Shown in pieces: positions 26,233 through 35,098 of a stretch of 64,000 bases of DNA. The notes under the pieces were generated by a model that worked only from the letters and a program-made list of their open reading frames with translations, searched no databases and was not told where the DNA came from. The DNA lies in contig NZ_LN831776.1 of the NCBI RefSeq assembly GCF_000981585.1, positions 7,383,216 through 7,447,215 on the forward strand. The letters are read 5' to 3'. The stretch is from Paenibacillus riograndensis SBR5. Lineage in GTDB: Bacteria; Bacillota; Bacilli; Paenibacillales; Paenibacillaceae. Within the stretch, counting starts at the first letter, position 1, and each line of letters begins with the position of its first letter. The position numbers were made by a program, and so were the translations under genes.

Positions 26233-26910
26233 CTATTTACCCACCTCCAGGCGGTAGCCCAGACCCCGGACCGTACGGATGGCAAAACCATAGTCCTCCC
26301 GGGGAAAACGGTCACGCAAACGGCCCACATGCACATCCAGCGTACGTTCATTTCCTTCAAAATCATATCCCCAGACCTCTTCAATCAGCCGGTCACGCGT
26401 CAGCGTCTGCCCCGGATAGCTGGCCAGTTTGAACAGCAGCTCAAACTCCTTCAGCGGCAGCGTAATGCTTCCCTGGTCTGCAGTCACCTCATAGGTTTTG
26501 CGGTTCATGCGCAAACCGCCGACATTGACGCTCTGTGCAGCAGAAATCTGGTACCGCTTCAGCAGGGCTTTGACCCTGGCGATCAGCACCGGAGGCTCGA
26601 ACGGCTTGACCAGATAATCGTCGGTGCCCAGCTCGAAGCCTTTGACGATCTGCGAGGTTTCGCCTTTGGCCGTCAGCATCAGAATCGGAATATCATAGCT
26701 CCGGCGCAGTTCCTTGCACAGCTCCCAGCCATCCATATTCGGCATCATGACATCAATGACTGCAAGGTCGACTCCATTATCCTCAAGCAGCCGCAGCGCC
26801 TCGATGCCATCCGAAGCACCGAATACCTCCTCCATGCCTTCAGCTCTCAAAAAGACTTCCACCAATTCGCGGATGTGCGGATCGTCGTCCACTACCAGGA
26901 TTTTGGCCAT
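26233..26910 (-). CDS. OmpR-family response regulator
   Basis: 225 residues: receiver domain 1-115 (acidic pair DDD near 8-10, phosphoacceptor Asp in VIDVMMPNMDG, Lys in LTAKGE) and an OmpR winged-helix (about 130-222, with VWGYDFEGNERTLDVHVGRLRDRF). ATG at 26910 follows GGGGGAGG by 6 bases; an 8-codon longer frame begins before that site. The start lies 71 bases inside the 3' end of the ABC exporter gene. It is probably the partner of the kinase encoded directly after it; the ABC exporter is a likely target or co-regulated gene. Confidence 0.95.
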   Translation of the reverse strand: MAKILVVDDDPHIRELVEVFLRAEGMEEVFGASDGIEALRLLEDNGVDLAVIDVMMPNMDGWELCKELRRSYDIPILMLTAKGETSQIVKGFELGTDDYLVKPFEPPVLIARVKALLKRYQISAAQSVNVGGLRMNRKTYEVTADQGSITLPLKEFELLFKLASYPGQTLTRDRLIEEVWGYDFEGNERTLDVHVGRLRDRFPREDYGFAIRTVRGLGYRLEVGK

Positions 26911-28705
26911 TCTTCGCCTCCCCCTTCTCTTCACCTCCGCCGGAAAGCACCGGTGAATTCAATTGCAGCTGCTGTTCGGCAAACTCCCGGTACAGCTCAT
27001 GCTCCCGCAGCAGTTCTTCATGTGTTCCCCTGCCGGTAATCCGGCCCTTCTCCATAAAGATAATCTGATCCGCATTTACAACTGTCGCCAGCCGGTGCGC
27101 AATGACAATCGTCGTCCGTCCCTTCATCAGGTTGGACAGGGCTTTCTGCACCACTGCCTCCGACTGGCTGTCAAGGCTTGCGGTCGCTTCGTCGAGCATT
27201 AGAATCTTCGGATCACGCAGCAGCGCCCGGGCAATGGCGATCCGCTGGCGCTGTCCGCCGGACAGCTTCACTCCGCGTTCACCGACATCGGTATCATAGC
27301 CGTGCGGAAGCTCGCTGATGAAGCCGTCGGCATAAGCCATCGCCGCAGCACGGCGCAGTTCCTCCACGCCAACCTCACGGTTCAGGCCATAAGCGAGGTT
27401 GTCGGCAATCGTGCCGGAGAGCAGCGGGCTTTCCTGGGAAACATAGCCGATCAGCTTGCGCCAGGAACGCAGAGAGAAGGTCGATATCGGCTTCGCTCCC
27501 AGCTTAATCCCCCCGCTCTGCGGTTCATAAAACCTTTCCAGCAGCGAGAAAAGCGTCGTTTTGCCGCCGCCGCTCGGTCCGACAATTGCCGTCACCTGTC
27601 CCGGCAGCATGGAGAAGCTTACTCTGCTGAGCACCGGGTCGCCTGTTGTGTAGCCAAAGCTTAAATCATCGATCACAATAGGCTCTTCCGCACTCTTGGC
27701 TTCCTCCACCCCCTCGTAAATCTCCTCATCGGCCGCAAGAGTCTCTATGATCCGTTCGGAAGCGCCTTTGGCCTTTTGAATCTGGGTGAAGAACTGGGTC
27801 AGCTGGGTCAGCGGCATCACGATCTGAATCAAATACAGGATGAACGCGACCAGTTCCCCGGCCGTCAGCGCGCCGGAAGACACCTGCATTCCGCCGTAGC
27901 CGATAACGACCACCAGCAGCATCATGAATACGAAGGAGACCAGCGGACTGATCATGGCGCTGATTTTGCCCTCACGGATGCCGAAGGATAACAGGTTCAT
28001 GATTCCGGTACGTCCGGCTTCATATTCCTTCTGTTCTGCACCGGAGGATTTCACCAGCCGGATCTCGGACAAAACGCCGCTGAGCGTAGCGGTGAAGGAT
28101 GCGGTTTCGTCCTGCGTACCCTTGGAGATTTTGTACATCTGCCGGCCCAGCGGCACCAGAATCAGCGCGGACAACGGGAGTACGGTGAACAGCACCAGCG
28201 TCATTTGCCAGTTCAGATAGAGCAGCACGGCAATTGAGCCGACGATAGAGATCACCCCGGTGAACAGGCTCGCTAAATGTTCTGAGATCAGGGTTTTGAT
28301 AATCCCTGTGTCGTTCGTCATCCGGCTGACACTCTCTCCGGTGCGGTTGTCGTTGTAGTAAGCTACCGGCAGTACGAGAAATTTACGCCACAACCGGTCC
28401 CGCAGTCCCGCTACAGCCTTCTGTCCGACATAATTCAGCAGGTAGATCGAGACTCCTCCGGCAATCGTCTGGGCAATAAAAGCACCGGCAATCCCGGCAA
28501 TCTGCAGCTTGCTGACCGAAGCCAGGGAGAAGCCGTCGACCAGATTCTTGGTGAACATGGGAATCACAAGACCCACCAGGGTCGATATCATGCTAAGCGC
28601 AACAGCAAACGCCAATAGCCCATAGGAAGGCTTGGTACTGTGCAGGAGCTTCAAAAAAGACTTCAAGGACGCCCCCTGCTTCTTGTCAGATTGTTTATTA
28701 TTCAT
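26840..28705 (-). CDS. ABC exporter, fused membrane and ATPase domains (multidrug type)
   Basis: A 621-residue half-transporter: six-helix type IV exporter domain (about 25-320) and ATPase domain with Walker A GPSGGGKTT, signature LSGGQRQR, Walker B ILMLDEA and the switch His in IAHR. BmrA/LmrA-like; it probably works as a homodimer. ATG at 28705 follows AAGGGGA by 7 bases (an upstream frame of 11 codons lacks a site). The charged C-terminal tail, about 24 residues, is encoded in the overlap with the response regulator gene. It heads an ABC-RR-kinase operon. Confidence 0.93.
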   Translation of the reverse strand: MNNKQSDKKQGASLKSFLKLLHSTKPSYGLLAFAVALSMISTLVGLVIPMFTKNLVDGFSLASVSKLQIAGIAGAFIAQTIAGGVSIYLLNYVGQKAVAGLRDRLWRKFLVLPVAYYNDNRTGESVSRMTNDTGIIKTLISEHLASLFTGVISIVGSIAVLLYLNWQMTLVLFTVLPLSALILVPLGRQMYKISKGTQDETASFTATLSGVLSEIRLVKSSGAEQKEYEAGRTGIMNLLSFGIREGKISAMISPLVSFVFMMLLVVVIGYGGMQVSSGALTAGELVAFILYLIQIVMPLTQLTQFFTQIQKAKGASERIIETLAADEEIYEGVEEAKSAEEPIVIDDLSFGYTTGDPVLSRVSFSMLPGQVTAIVGPSGGGKTTLFSLLERFYEPQSGGIKLGAKPISTFSLRSWRKLIGYVSQESPLLSGTIADNLAYGLNREVGVEELRRAAAMAYADGFISELPHGYDTDVGERGVKLSGGQRQRIAIARALLRDPKILMLDEATASLDSQSEAVVQKALSNLMKGRTTIVIAHRLATVVNADQIIFMEKGRITGRGTHEELLREHELYREFAEQQLQLNSPVLSGGGEEKGEAKNGQNPGSGRRSAHPRIGGSLFES

Positions 28706-28797
28706 GGATGTTCCCCTTTTCCAGCGGATCAATTTCAAGGACGTCTGTGGTCCCCTTCCGCCTTAAATCTACTGTAACCCGGCAATGTAAACTGGAA

Positions 28798-29460
28798 TTA
28801 AACAGAGGAATCATCCGCCGGTGTGGAAACCAGCTCCAGGGCCGCTGCATAATCCTCCGGTGTGTTCATGTTGTATAAAGGTGAAGGCTCCGGACCGCCC
28901 GTGAAGCCTGCTTCCGGAATATAGAGCACCTCCAGAGCGTCCAGGCATTCCATGACTCTGAACCGCCGCCCGTGCAGCGCTTCTTCCAGAACCGGCAGCA
29001 CACGTTTATGGTAGAGCCCCAGCAGGGGCTGAACACGGCCGGTGATGGACTCTGGAACCGCAGCGTCTATCTGCAGGCTGCCCCCGCTATAATTGCGGAT
29101 CAGATCCCGGCCGGGCTCCGCAGCCGAACTCATCATATACCGCATAAATTCCGCTGAAGCAAACGGCAGATCACAGGCAGCCACTACGCTCCATTCCGTG
29201 GGCGATTGGAGCAGCGCCGCATGAAGCCCGGCCAGCGGGCCGCAGCCCGGATAAAGGTCCGGCACCTGGGTCAGCCCCAAAAACCGGTATTCCTCCCGCT
29301 CCTGCTCCCCGCAGGCTATGACCGGGCCTGCAGCCACCTTGGACAGCTCATCCGCCAGGCGGGCAATGACCGGTCTGCCGCCGAGACCGAGCAGCGCCTT
29401 ATCGCGCCCCATACGTCTGGAATATCCCCCCGACAGCAAAATCCCCGAAAACTGAGGCAT
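28798..29460 (-). CDS. mobA: Molybdenum cofactor guanylyltransferase
   Basis: MobA transfers GMP from GTP to Mo-molybdopterin, giving MGD for DMSO-reductase-family enzymes. The 220-residue protein starts with the nucleotidyltransferase signature L-SGG-YSRRMG-x-DKALL (about 8-24) and carries the central CDLPF segment (metal-binding Asp) and PLLGLYHK. It supports production of the bisPGD cofactor that the oxidoreductase at 46.8 kb would need. Monocistronic as far as seen. Confidence 0.93.
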   Translation of the reverse strand: MPQFSGILLSGGYSRRMGRDKALLGLGGRPVIARLADELSKVAAGPVIACGEQEREEYRFLGLTQVPDLYPGCGPLAGLHAALLQSPTEWSVVAACDLPFASAEFMRYMMSSAAEPGRDLIRNYSGGSLQIDAAVPESITGRVQPLLGLYHKRVLPVLEEALHGRRFRVMECLDALEVLYIPEAGFTGGPEPSPLYNMNTPEDYAAALELVSTPADDSSV

Positions 29461-29643
29461 CTTTTCCCCTCCAGGCTCTCATATTTATAGCATTCTGAAG
29501 TTATCGTATCAGACTTCACAGCAGGAGAACAGCGGCAGACCTTTGCAGCAGAACAGGAACCAACCGGCTGTGCCCTCCTTGACTGGATAGATTTCAGTTT
29601 AGCGTTGCCTGTTAGAACCTTTTTTGAATCCTTGGACAATTCC

Positions 29644-29827
29644 AAGTGGAAAAAGGGTAACTAATTTGCCCAAGCACCCTGTTGTCCGCAGGTTAAGTGG
29701 AAAAAGGGTAACTAATTCAGCTCATTTCACCCCTGACTAAGCAATATGGCCCAATTAAGTTCCCTTTTTCCACCTAAAACTCCTAATTGTTGATTTTGGG
29801 GAGAAATAAGTTCCCTTTTTCCACCTA
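29644..29827. repeat. Mini-hairpin family repeats, locus 3 (two direct, two inverted)
   Basis: Direct copies AAGTGGAAAAAGGGTAACT at 29644 and 29695, then inverted copies AAGTTCCCTTTTTCCACCT at about 29756 and 29808. Together they form a nested inverted arrangement capable of long-range pairing. All lie in the 684-base gap between mobA and the YesM-type kinase gene. The remainder of the gap shows nothing beyond the cre site. Confidence 0.7.
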
Positions 29828-30094
29828 GTACTGCTCATCTGCTTCTTCGCAAGCGTTCGTTGGATAACGGCTATCGAATCCGGCTGGTTTCCACCCGTTC
29901 GAGTGAATTCGCTTTATTCACACCTGCTACTCCCCAACTTCGTACCTATTTTATCCACAAAGACGGTCATCGTAATTTCCTATGTAACAAAACAGACTGT
30001 TGATTTTGCAGAGGTCTGTGCTACTCTATGTTCGGAGGGGACGCTGTTCTCCGGCAGCCGGGACGGCTGGCAAACCAATCACACCCGTGCAAAA

Positions 30095-30110
30095 ATGTTA
30101 ACGTAAACAT
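30095..30110 (+). promoter_or_regulatory. CcpA-type catabolite-responsive element (cre)
   Basis: ATGTTAACGTAAACAT fits the cre consensus WTGNNARCGNWWWCAW at every position and is nearly palindromic. It lies 35 bases upstream of the YesM-type kinase start, at the head of the carbohydrate locus, as expected for glucose repression. Confidence 0.7.
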
Positions 30111-30144
30111 TTCTTAAGATCTTCCCTGACAAAGGAGTCATTTC

Positions 30145-31947
30145 ATGAAGCGCTATCTCGTCGACAGGCCTATTCAATCCAAATTGCTGATCTGCTTCCT
30201 GCCCATCCTGGTTTTATCCGTTGTTCTAACCGGCTTCTTCTCATATCTGTCCTCAAGCCGGCAATTAAAAGAAAACGCTTTCTATGCGCTGTCTGACACC
30301 ACCCATCAAACCGCCCTGTTCATGAACGATAAATTCATGACCATATTCGAGCAGTTAGTCAGGCTTGAGCGCAATGATGCCCTGGGCAATATTCTCTCCG
30401 GGGAAGGGCAGACAGCAGAGCAGCACCGGTATGATGATCTGATCGAGCTGCACAAGCAGCTTGACGATGTATACCATTCCTATTTTCAAATGATTGATTC
30501 CATCTTCGTGGCCTTCAATAACGGGAGGTCCTTCAATTTGCAGCAGGAATACGTCCCCCGGAAGGTACATATTGATCTGGGCGACTGGCTGAAACGCTAT
30601 AACACTTCGAAGAAGGGGTACTACTGGCTGAACAGCCATAAAGACACCGTCTTCGAAACCGTGGAACAGCGAAAGGTAATGAGCAGCTTCAAAATCATCG
30701 GCACCGAAAGCTCTCCGGTCAGCGGCATTGTGCTGATTAATTTACGGGAGAGCTATTTTCTCGACATTATGGAGAATGTGAATATCTCTCCTGGCGGGAC
30801 ACTGGTGCTGATCAGTCCGGAAGGCGCTTTATTCTCCAAAGAGCTGGATAAGGGGTATGAGCTGAGCGGAGACACGATCACCGCGCTAAGAAACAGCACT
30901 GCCAGCAGCGGCAGCTTCTCGACGGACAGCAAAGAAGGCCGTAAAATGGCTATCGCCTACAATACCCTTCCGCTTAACCATTGGGTGCTTGCGGCTGTTG
31001 TTCCCGAGAAGGACATTCTGGAGGGTGCCAACCGGATCAAGTATATCACTCTGGTGATTATGGTCTTCATTCTTATCGTGGTCAGTCTGGCGGCCGCAGT
31101 GGTCGCACGCAACCTCAGCAACCCCCTCCGCTACCTGTCCAAGCAGGTTAAGCGCTTCGAACGGGGCGATTTCACCGTCAGCTTCGCTCTGGACCAGCAT
31201 AATGAAATGGGTGTTCTGGCCCGCGGGCTCTCCGGGCTGCTGGCTTCGGTTGTCCAACTGCTGGATAAGGTGCGCAGCGAGCAGGAGAAAAAGCGCCAGA
31301 TTGAGCTTCAGGCCATGCAGGCGCAGATTCAGCCGCATTTTCTCTACAACACGCTTAGTTCGATTAAGCATCTGATCGATATGAATGAGCGGCAGCGGGC
31401 CTCGACGATGGTTAGCGCACTAACCTCCTATTTTCGGATCAGCATCAGCAAAGGCCGGGAGATCATTCCCGTCCGGGAGGAGATGGAGCATGTGCGCAGC
31501 TACCTGATGATTCTGAACATCCGCTACAGCCAGGAGTTTGACTACGAAATCAATGTGGCGGACGAGCTTCTGGAGCTTCCCATTCTCAAGCTGACGCTCC
31601 AGCCCATCGTCGAAAATGCCATTTACCACGGCATCAAAAACAAACACGGCCAGGGCCATCTTTCCGTTACCGGCTACCGCGAGGGGGATAACGCCGTTTT
31701 TGAAGTATACGACAATGGACATGGCATCAGTGAGGCCAAGCTCTCGCAGCTTCGGGCGTCACTGCAATCGGATACGGCCGCATATGAGGCCATCACTTAC
31801 GGGCTATGGAACGCGCATATGCGCATTGTGCTGCATTTCGGGAGCAGCTACGGATTACAGCTGGACAGCGAAGAAGGAGTATACACACGGGTGAAGGTAT
31901 ACCTTCCCTATGCCAACGAGGCGAAAGGAGAGAGTACCGATGCTTAA
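30145..31947 (+). CDS. YesM-family sensor histidine kinase
   Basis: 600 residues: helix 1 (about 15-36), a large extracellular sensor region (Cache-like), helix 2 (about 305-328), HAMP (about 330-380), His-kinase domain with phosphoacceptor in QIQPHFLYNTLSSIKHL and an HATPase domain (PIVENAIYHGIKNK, DNGHGI). These LytS/YesM-type kinases in Paenibacillus and Bacillus control sugar ABC transporters with an AraC-type regulator, here encoded next with an 8-base overlap. The ligand is probably a plant-polysaccharide sugar delivered by the binding protein. AAAGGAG precedes ATG at 30145. Confidence 0.93.
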   Translation: MKRYLVDRPIQSKLLICFLPILVLSVVLTGFFSYLSSSRQLKENAFYALSDTTHQTALFMNDKFMTIFEQLVRLERNDALGNILSGEGQTAEQHRYDDLIELHKQLDDVYHSYFQMIDSIFVAFNNGRSFNLQQEYVPRKVHIDLGDWLKRYNTSKKGYYWLNSHKDTVFETVEQRKVMSSFKIIGTESSPVSGIVLINLRESYFLDIMENVNISPGGTLVLISPEGALFSKELDKGYELSGDTITALRNSTASSGSFSTDSKEGRKMAIAYNTLPLNHWVLAAVVPEKDILEGANRIKYITLVIMVFILIVVSLAAAVVARNLSNPLRYLSKQVKRFERGDFTVSFALDQHNEMGVLARGLSGLLASVVQLLDKVRSEQEKKRQIELQAMQAQIQPHFLYNTLSSIKHLIDMNERQRASTMVSALTSYFRISISKGREIIPVREEMEHVRSYLMILNIRYSQEFDYEINVADELLELPILKLTLQPIVENAIYHGIKNKHGQGHLSVTGYREGDNAVFEVYDNGHGISEAKLSQLRASLQSDTAAYEAITYGLWNAHMRIVLHFGSSYGLQLDSEEGVYTRVKVYLPYANEAKGESTDA

Positions 31948-33232
31948 ACTGCTGATTGTGGACGATGACAAGTGGATTCGGGAAGGCCTGCGGGCCAACG
32001 TAAACTGGAGCCGGGAAGGCATTGAAGTAGTTGCAACCGCTGCCAACGGCGAGGAGGGCTGGGAGCTGGTGCAGAAGCTCCGGCCGGACATCCTACTGAC
32101 GGATATTCAAATGCCGCTGCTGGACGGCCTGCAGCTTGCCGAGAAGGTTAATGAGCGTTACGCCTTGACCAAGATTATTTTCCTGACCGGCTACGACGAT
32201 TTCTCCTATGCCAAGAAGGCTCTGGACCTGCAGGCTTCCGGTTATATTCTGAAATACGAGGACAATGAGGTTATCCTGCAATCCGTTGCCGGGACAGGGA
32301 ACAATCTGCGGAGGGAGAAGCGTGAACTGGAAAAGGCCAGAAAGAGCCAGAGCCTGATTGAGAATAAATTTTTTGCCGACCTGCTGTCGGGGGTTCCCAG
32401 TGTGGATTGGGCCCGCCGGGAGATGGAGCTTCTGGGAATCCAATCGGAAGGCCCCTATTTCCGGGTCGCGGTGATCCAGCCTGAAGATCTGCAGCGCTTC
32501 TCCCGGCCCGGAATAATGGAGAACACCGAGCTGCTGCTGTTCTCCATTCAGAACATATGTGCAGAGCTGTTCACAAGCCGCCTGCCCAAGCCTTTTTTTG
32601 TCCCTTATAACCACCGGATCAATATTATCTTTAACCTGGCAGACACAGACGGGGCATCATCATCGGGCTGCTCACTGGCCACACTTTTGGAGGACATCCG
32701 CCATACGATTGAGACCTGTCTGAAGATCCCTGTCAGCATCGGTGTGGGTACAGTCTGCGAAGGCTTCGGGCAAATCCCCCAATCCTACAACAAGGCCCTG
32801 ACTGCGGCCCATATGAAGGATGTCGCGGGCAGACCCGGACTTTTTTTCTGTGACGAGCTGAGCCATTCCCAGCATTCCCACCATACCCTGCTGAAGCAGA
32901 TGGAGAGCTATATTCACAAAAATTATGCCGACGAGAACCTCAGCCTTGCAGCCATCGCCGGTGAAATTCACATTTCTCCGTCGTATGTAAGCACATTGTT
33001 CAAAAAATACAGGGAAATCAACGTCATTGAATACGTAATCCGCATCCGGATGGAAAAAGCCGCTGAGCTGCTGAAGCAGACGGATTGCAAATCCTATGAG
33101 ATCAGTGAAAAGGTAGGATACGGCAATCCCCAATATTTCAGCGTGCTGTTCAAAAAGCATTTTGGCATGTCCCCGTCCGATTACCGGAAATCACAGCGGG
33201 ATGAACTGTCAAAGAAAACAAACAACCTTTGA
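31940..33232 (+). CDS. YesN-family response regulator (receiver + AraC HTH)
   Basis: 430 residues: receiver domain 1-120 (DDD near 7-9, phosphoacceptor in LLTDIQMPLLDG, Lys-containing switch), a middle region and a C-terminal AraC-type double HTH (about 325-425; LAAIAGEIHISPSYVSTLFKKY and GYGNPQYFSVLFKKHFG). ATG at 31940 follows AAAGGAG. It is the partner of the preceding kinase and presumably activates the ABC transporter and GH43 genes that follow. Confidence 0.94.
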   Translation: MLKLLIVDDDKWIREGLRANVNWSREGIEVVATAANGEEGWELVQKLRPDILLTDIQMPLLDGLQLAEKVNERYALTKIIFLTGYDDFSYAKKALDLQASGYILKYEDNEVILQSVAGTGNNLRREKRELEKARKSQSLIENKFFADLLSGVPSVDWARREMELLGIQSEGPYFRVAVIQPEDLQRFSRPGIMENTELLLFSIQNICAELFTSRLPKPFFVPYNHRINIIFNLADTDGASSSGCSLATLLEDIRHTIETCLKIPVSIGVGTVCEGFGQIPQSYNKALTAAHMKDVAGRPGLFFCDELSHSQHSHHTLLKQMESYIHKNYADENLSLAAIAGEIHISPSYVSTLFKKYREINVIEYVIRIRMEKAAELLKQTDCKSYEISEKVGYGNPQYFSVLFKKHFGMSPSDYRKSQRDELSKKTNNL

Positions 33233-33290
33233 AATATATCTTATTCAGTGCATGCGCCTTCTGGATTACGATTGTTCTGGAGGTGCGGTT

Positions 33291-34202
33291 ATGGAAATTA
33301 CGCGACAAAGAAAACGAAAGAAAGGGGAGGCCTGGATTCCTTACCTGCTGATTGCCCCCACGGTGCTGCTGATTGCAGGTATCCTCATATTTCCGATTTT
33401 CAGGGTATTCGACCTGAGTGTTCAAAGCTATGATTTCACCCGTCTGCAGGATGCGGGCTATATCGGACTGGAGAATTTCCGCCATATTTTTACGGAGGAT
33501 GACCTCTTCTACTCCACGCTCGTCACTACGCTGAAATGGGTATTTTCCGAGGTGGCCCTTCAGCTGGTATTCGGACTGATTGTGGCTCTGCTGCTTAACC
33601 AGTCTTTCCGGCTGCGCGGTCTGGTCCGTTCGCTGGTGCTGGTCCCCTGGGCCGTGTCGGGAGTGCTGACCACAATGCTGTGGTCGCTGATGTTCAACCA
33701 GCATATCGGGATCATCAACGACATCCTGCTGAAGCTTGGCATCATTCACGAAAAGATTGCCTGGCTCGCCAATCCGGACACCGTATTCGGTTCCGTGGTC
33801 TTCGCTGAGCTGTGGCGGGGTATTCCCTTCTTTGCCATCACGCTGCTTGCAGCCTTGCAGACTATACCGCATGAGGTGTATGAATCCTGTGAGGTGGACG
33901 GGGCCGGAAAGCTGAAGAAGCTGTTCCATATTACGCTCCCTTATCTGAAGGAGAGCATTATCTTCGCCACGCTGCTCCGGGCGATCTGGGAGTTCAACTC
34001 GATTGACATGATTTTTACGATGACTAATGGCGGACCGATGGATATGACAACGACACTGCCGATTTACATGATGAAGACCTCGATCCTGGAGGGCAACTAC
34101 GGTTACGGATCGGCGCTTGGCGTGGTGACCTTCCTGTTCCTGATGATCTTTGTCATTCTGTATCTGAAGCTTAACCGGGCAGGAGGTATGCAGGATGAGT
34201 AG
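33291..34202 (+). CDS. Carbohydrate ABC transporter permease (UgpA/MalF type)
   Basis: 303-residue membrane permease with about six helices and the cytoplasmic EAA loop (ESCEVDGAGKLKKLFHITLP) that contacts the ATPase. ATG at 33291 follows GGAGGT by 6 bases; the frame is open upstream into the regulator gene but without a ribosome site. It forms a pair with the next permease (8-base overlap). No ATPase is encoded here, so a shared MsmX-type ATPase is expected, as usual for CUT1 sugar importers of this order. Confidence 0.94.
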   Translation: MEITRQRKRKKGEAWIPYLLIAPTVLLIAGILIFPIFRVFDLSVQSYDFTRLQDAGYIGLENFRHIFTEDDLFYSTLVTTLKWVFSEVALQLVFGLIVALLLNQSFRLRGLVRSLVLVPWAVSGVLTTMLWSLMFNQHIGIINDILLKLGIIHEKIAWLANPDTVFGSVVFAELWRGIPFFAITLLAALQTIPHEVYESCEVDGAGKLKKLFHITLPYLKESIIFATLLRAIWEFNSIDMIFTMTNGGPMDMTTTLPIYMMKTSILEGNYGYGSALGVVTFLFLMIFVILYLKLNRAGGMQDE

Positions 34203-35034
34203 CAAAACCGCCCGCCGGATCGGGAGCAAGCTGCTTTTTTACATTCCGCTGGCCTTGACGCTGATCCTTGTGCTCGTGCCGTTTCTGTGGGCCATTTCCA
34301 CTTCTCTAAAAAAAGAAACGGATATCATGAGCCCGGTGATTCATTATCTGCCGCAGCCCTTTACCTTTGAGAATTATATCAGCGTGTGGAACGAAAATAA
34401 CTTCTCGCAGTATTTTCTGAACAGTCTGCTGGTATCGGTCATGTCGGTCGTAGTGATTACCCTGCTGTCCGTGATGAACGGGTACGCGATGAGCCGGTTT
34501 AAGTTCAAGGGGAAAAGCGCGTTTATGCTGATCCTGCTCGCTACCCAAATGATGCCCGTGATCCTGTTCGTGATTCCGCTGTTTCTGATTTTCAAGAATC
34601 TCGGGCTGATCAACACTCCTTACTCGCTGGTCCTTTTCTATATTGTGCTACAGGTACCGTTTAACACGATACTGATGCAGGGCTTCATCTCTTCCACACC
34701 GAAGGAAATTGACGAAGCGGGCATGGTGGATGGAGCAGGCCGATTCCGCATCATCTTTGCCATTATCGCACCGATTGTGCTTCCGGGCATTGTGGCGACC
34801 AGCGCCTTTGCATTCATTGGGGTGTGGAATGAGTTCCTGGTCGCCTTCTCCTTCATTACAACCCCGGACCGCTTCACCATCCCGATCGGGCTTAAGTTCA
34901 TGATTGGGGAGTTCAGCGTGCAGTACGCTTCATTGGCGGCGGGCAGCATCATCGGCCTTATCCCGCCTGTGCTGCTGTTCATGTACATCCAGCGTTATCT
35001 GGTGGAAGGTCTCGGCGGTGCCGTCAAAGGCTGA
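34195..35034 (+). CDS. Carbohydrate ABC transporter permease (UgpE/MalG type)
   Basis: 279-residue permease with six hydrophobic segments and the EAA loop DEAGMVDGAGRFRIIFAIIAP. It overlaps the first permease by 8 bases; AGGAGG lies just before. Second membrane subunit of the CUT1 importer. Confidence 0.94.
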   Translation: MSSKTARRIGSKLLFYIPLALTLILVLVPFLWAISTSLKKETDIMSPVIHYLPQPFTFENYISVWNENNFSQYFLNSLLVSVMSVVVITLLSVMNGYAMSRFKFKGKSAFMLILLATQMMPVILFVIPLFLIFKNLGLINTPYSLVLFYIVLQVPFNTILMQGFISSTPKEIDEAGMVDGAGRFRIIFAIIAPIVLPGIVATSAFAFIGVWNEFLVAFSFITTPDRFTIPIGLKFMIGEFSVQYASLAAGSIIGLIPPVLLFMYIQRYLVEGLGGAVKG

Positions 35035-35098
35035 ACTCCGGCCAAGAGGTTCACAACTGTACCAATCTCAACAACATTACAGGGAGGTCTATTCGTTC

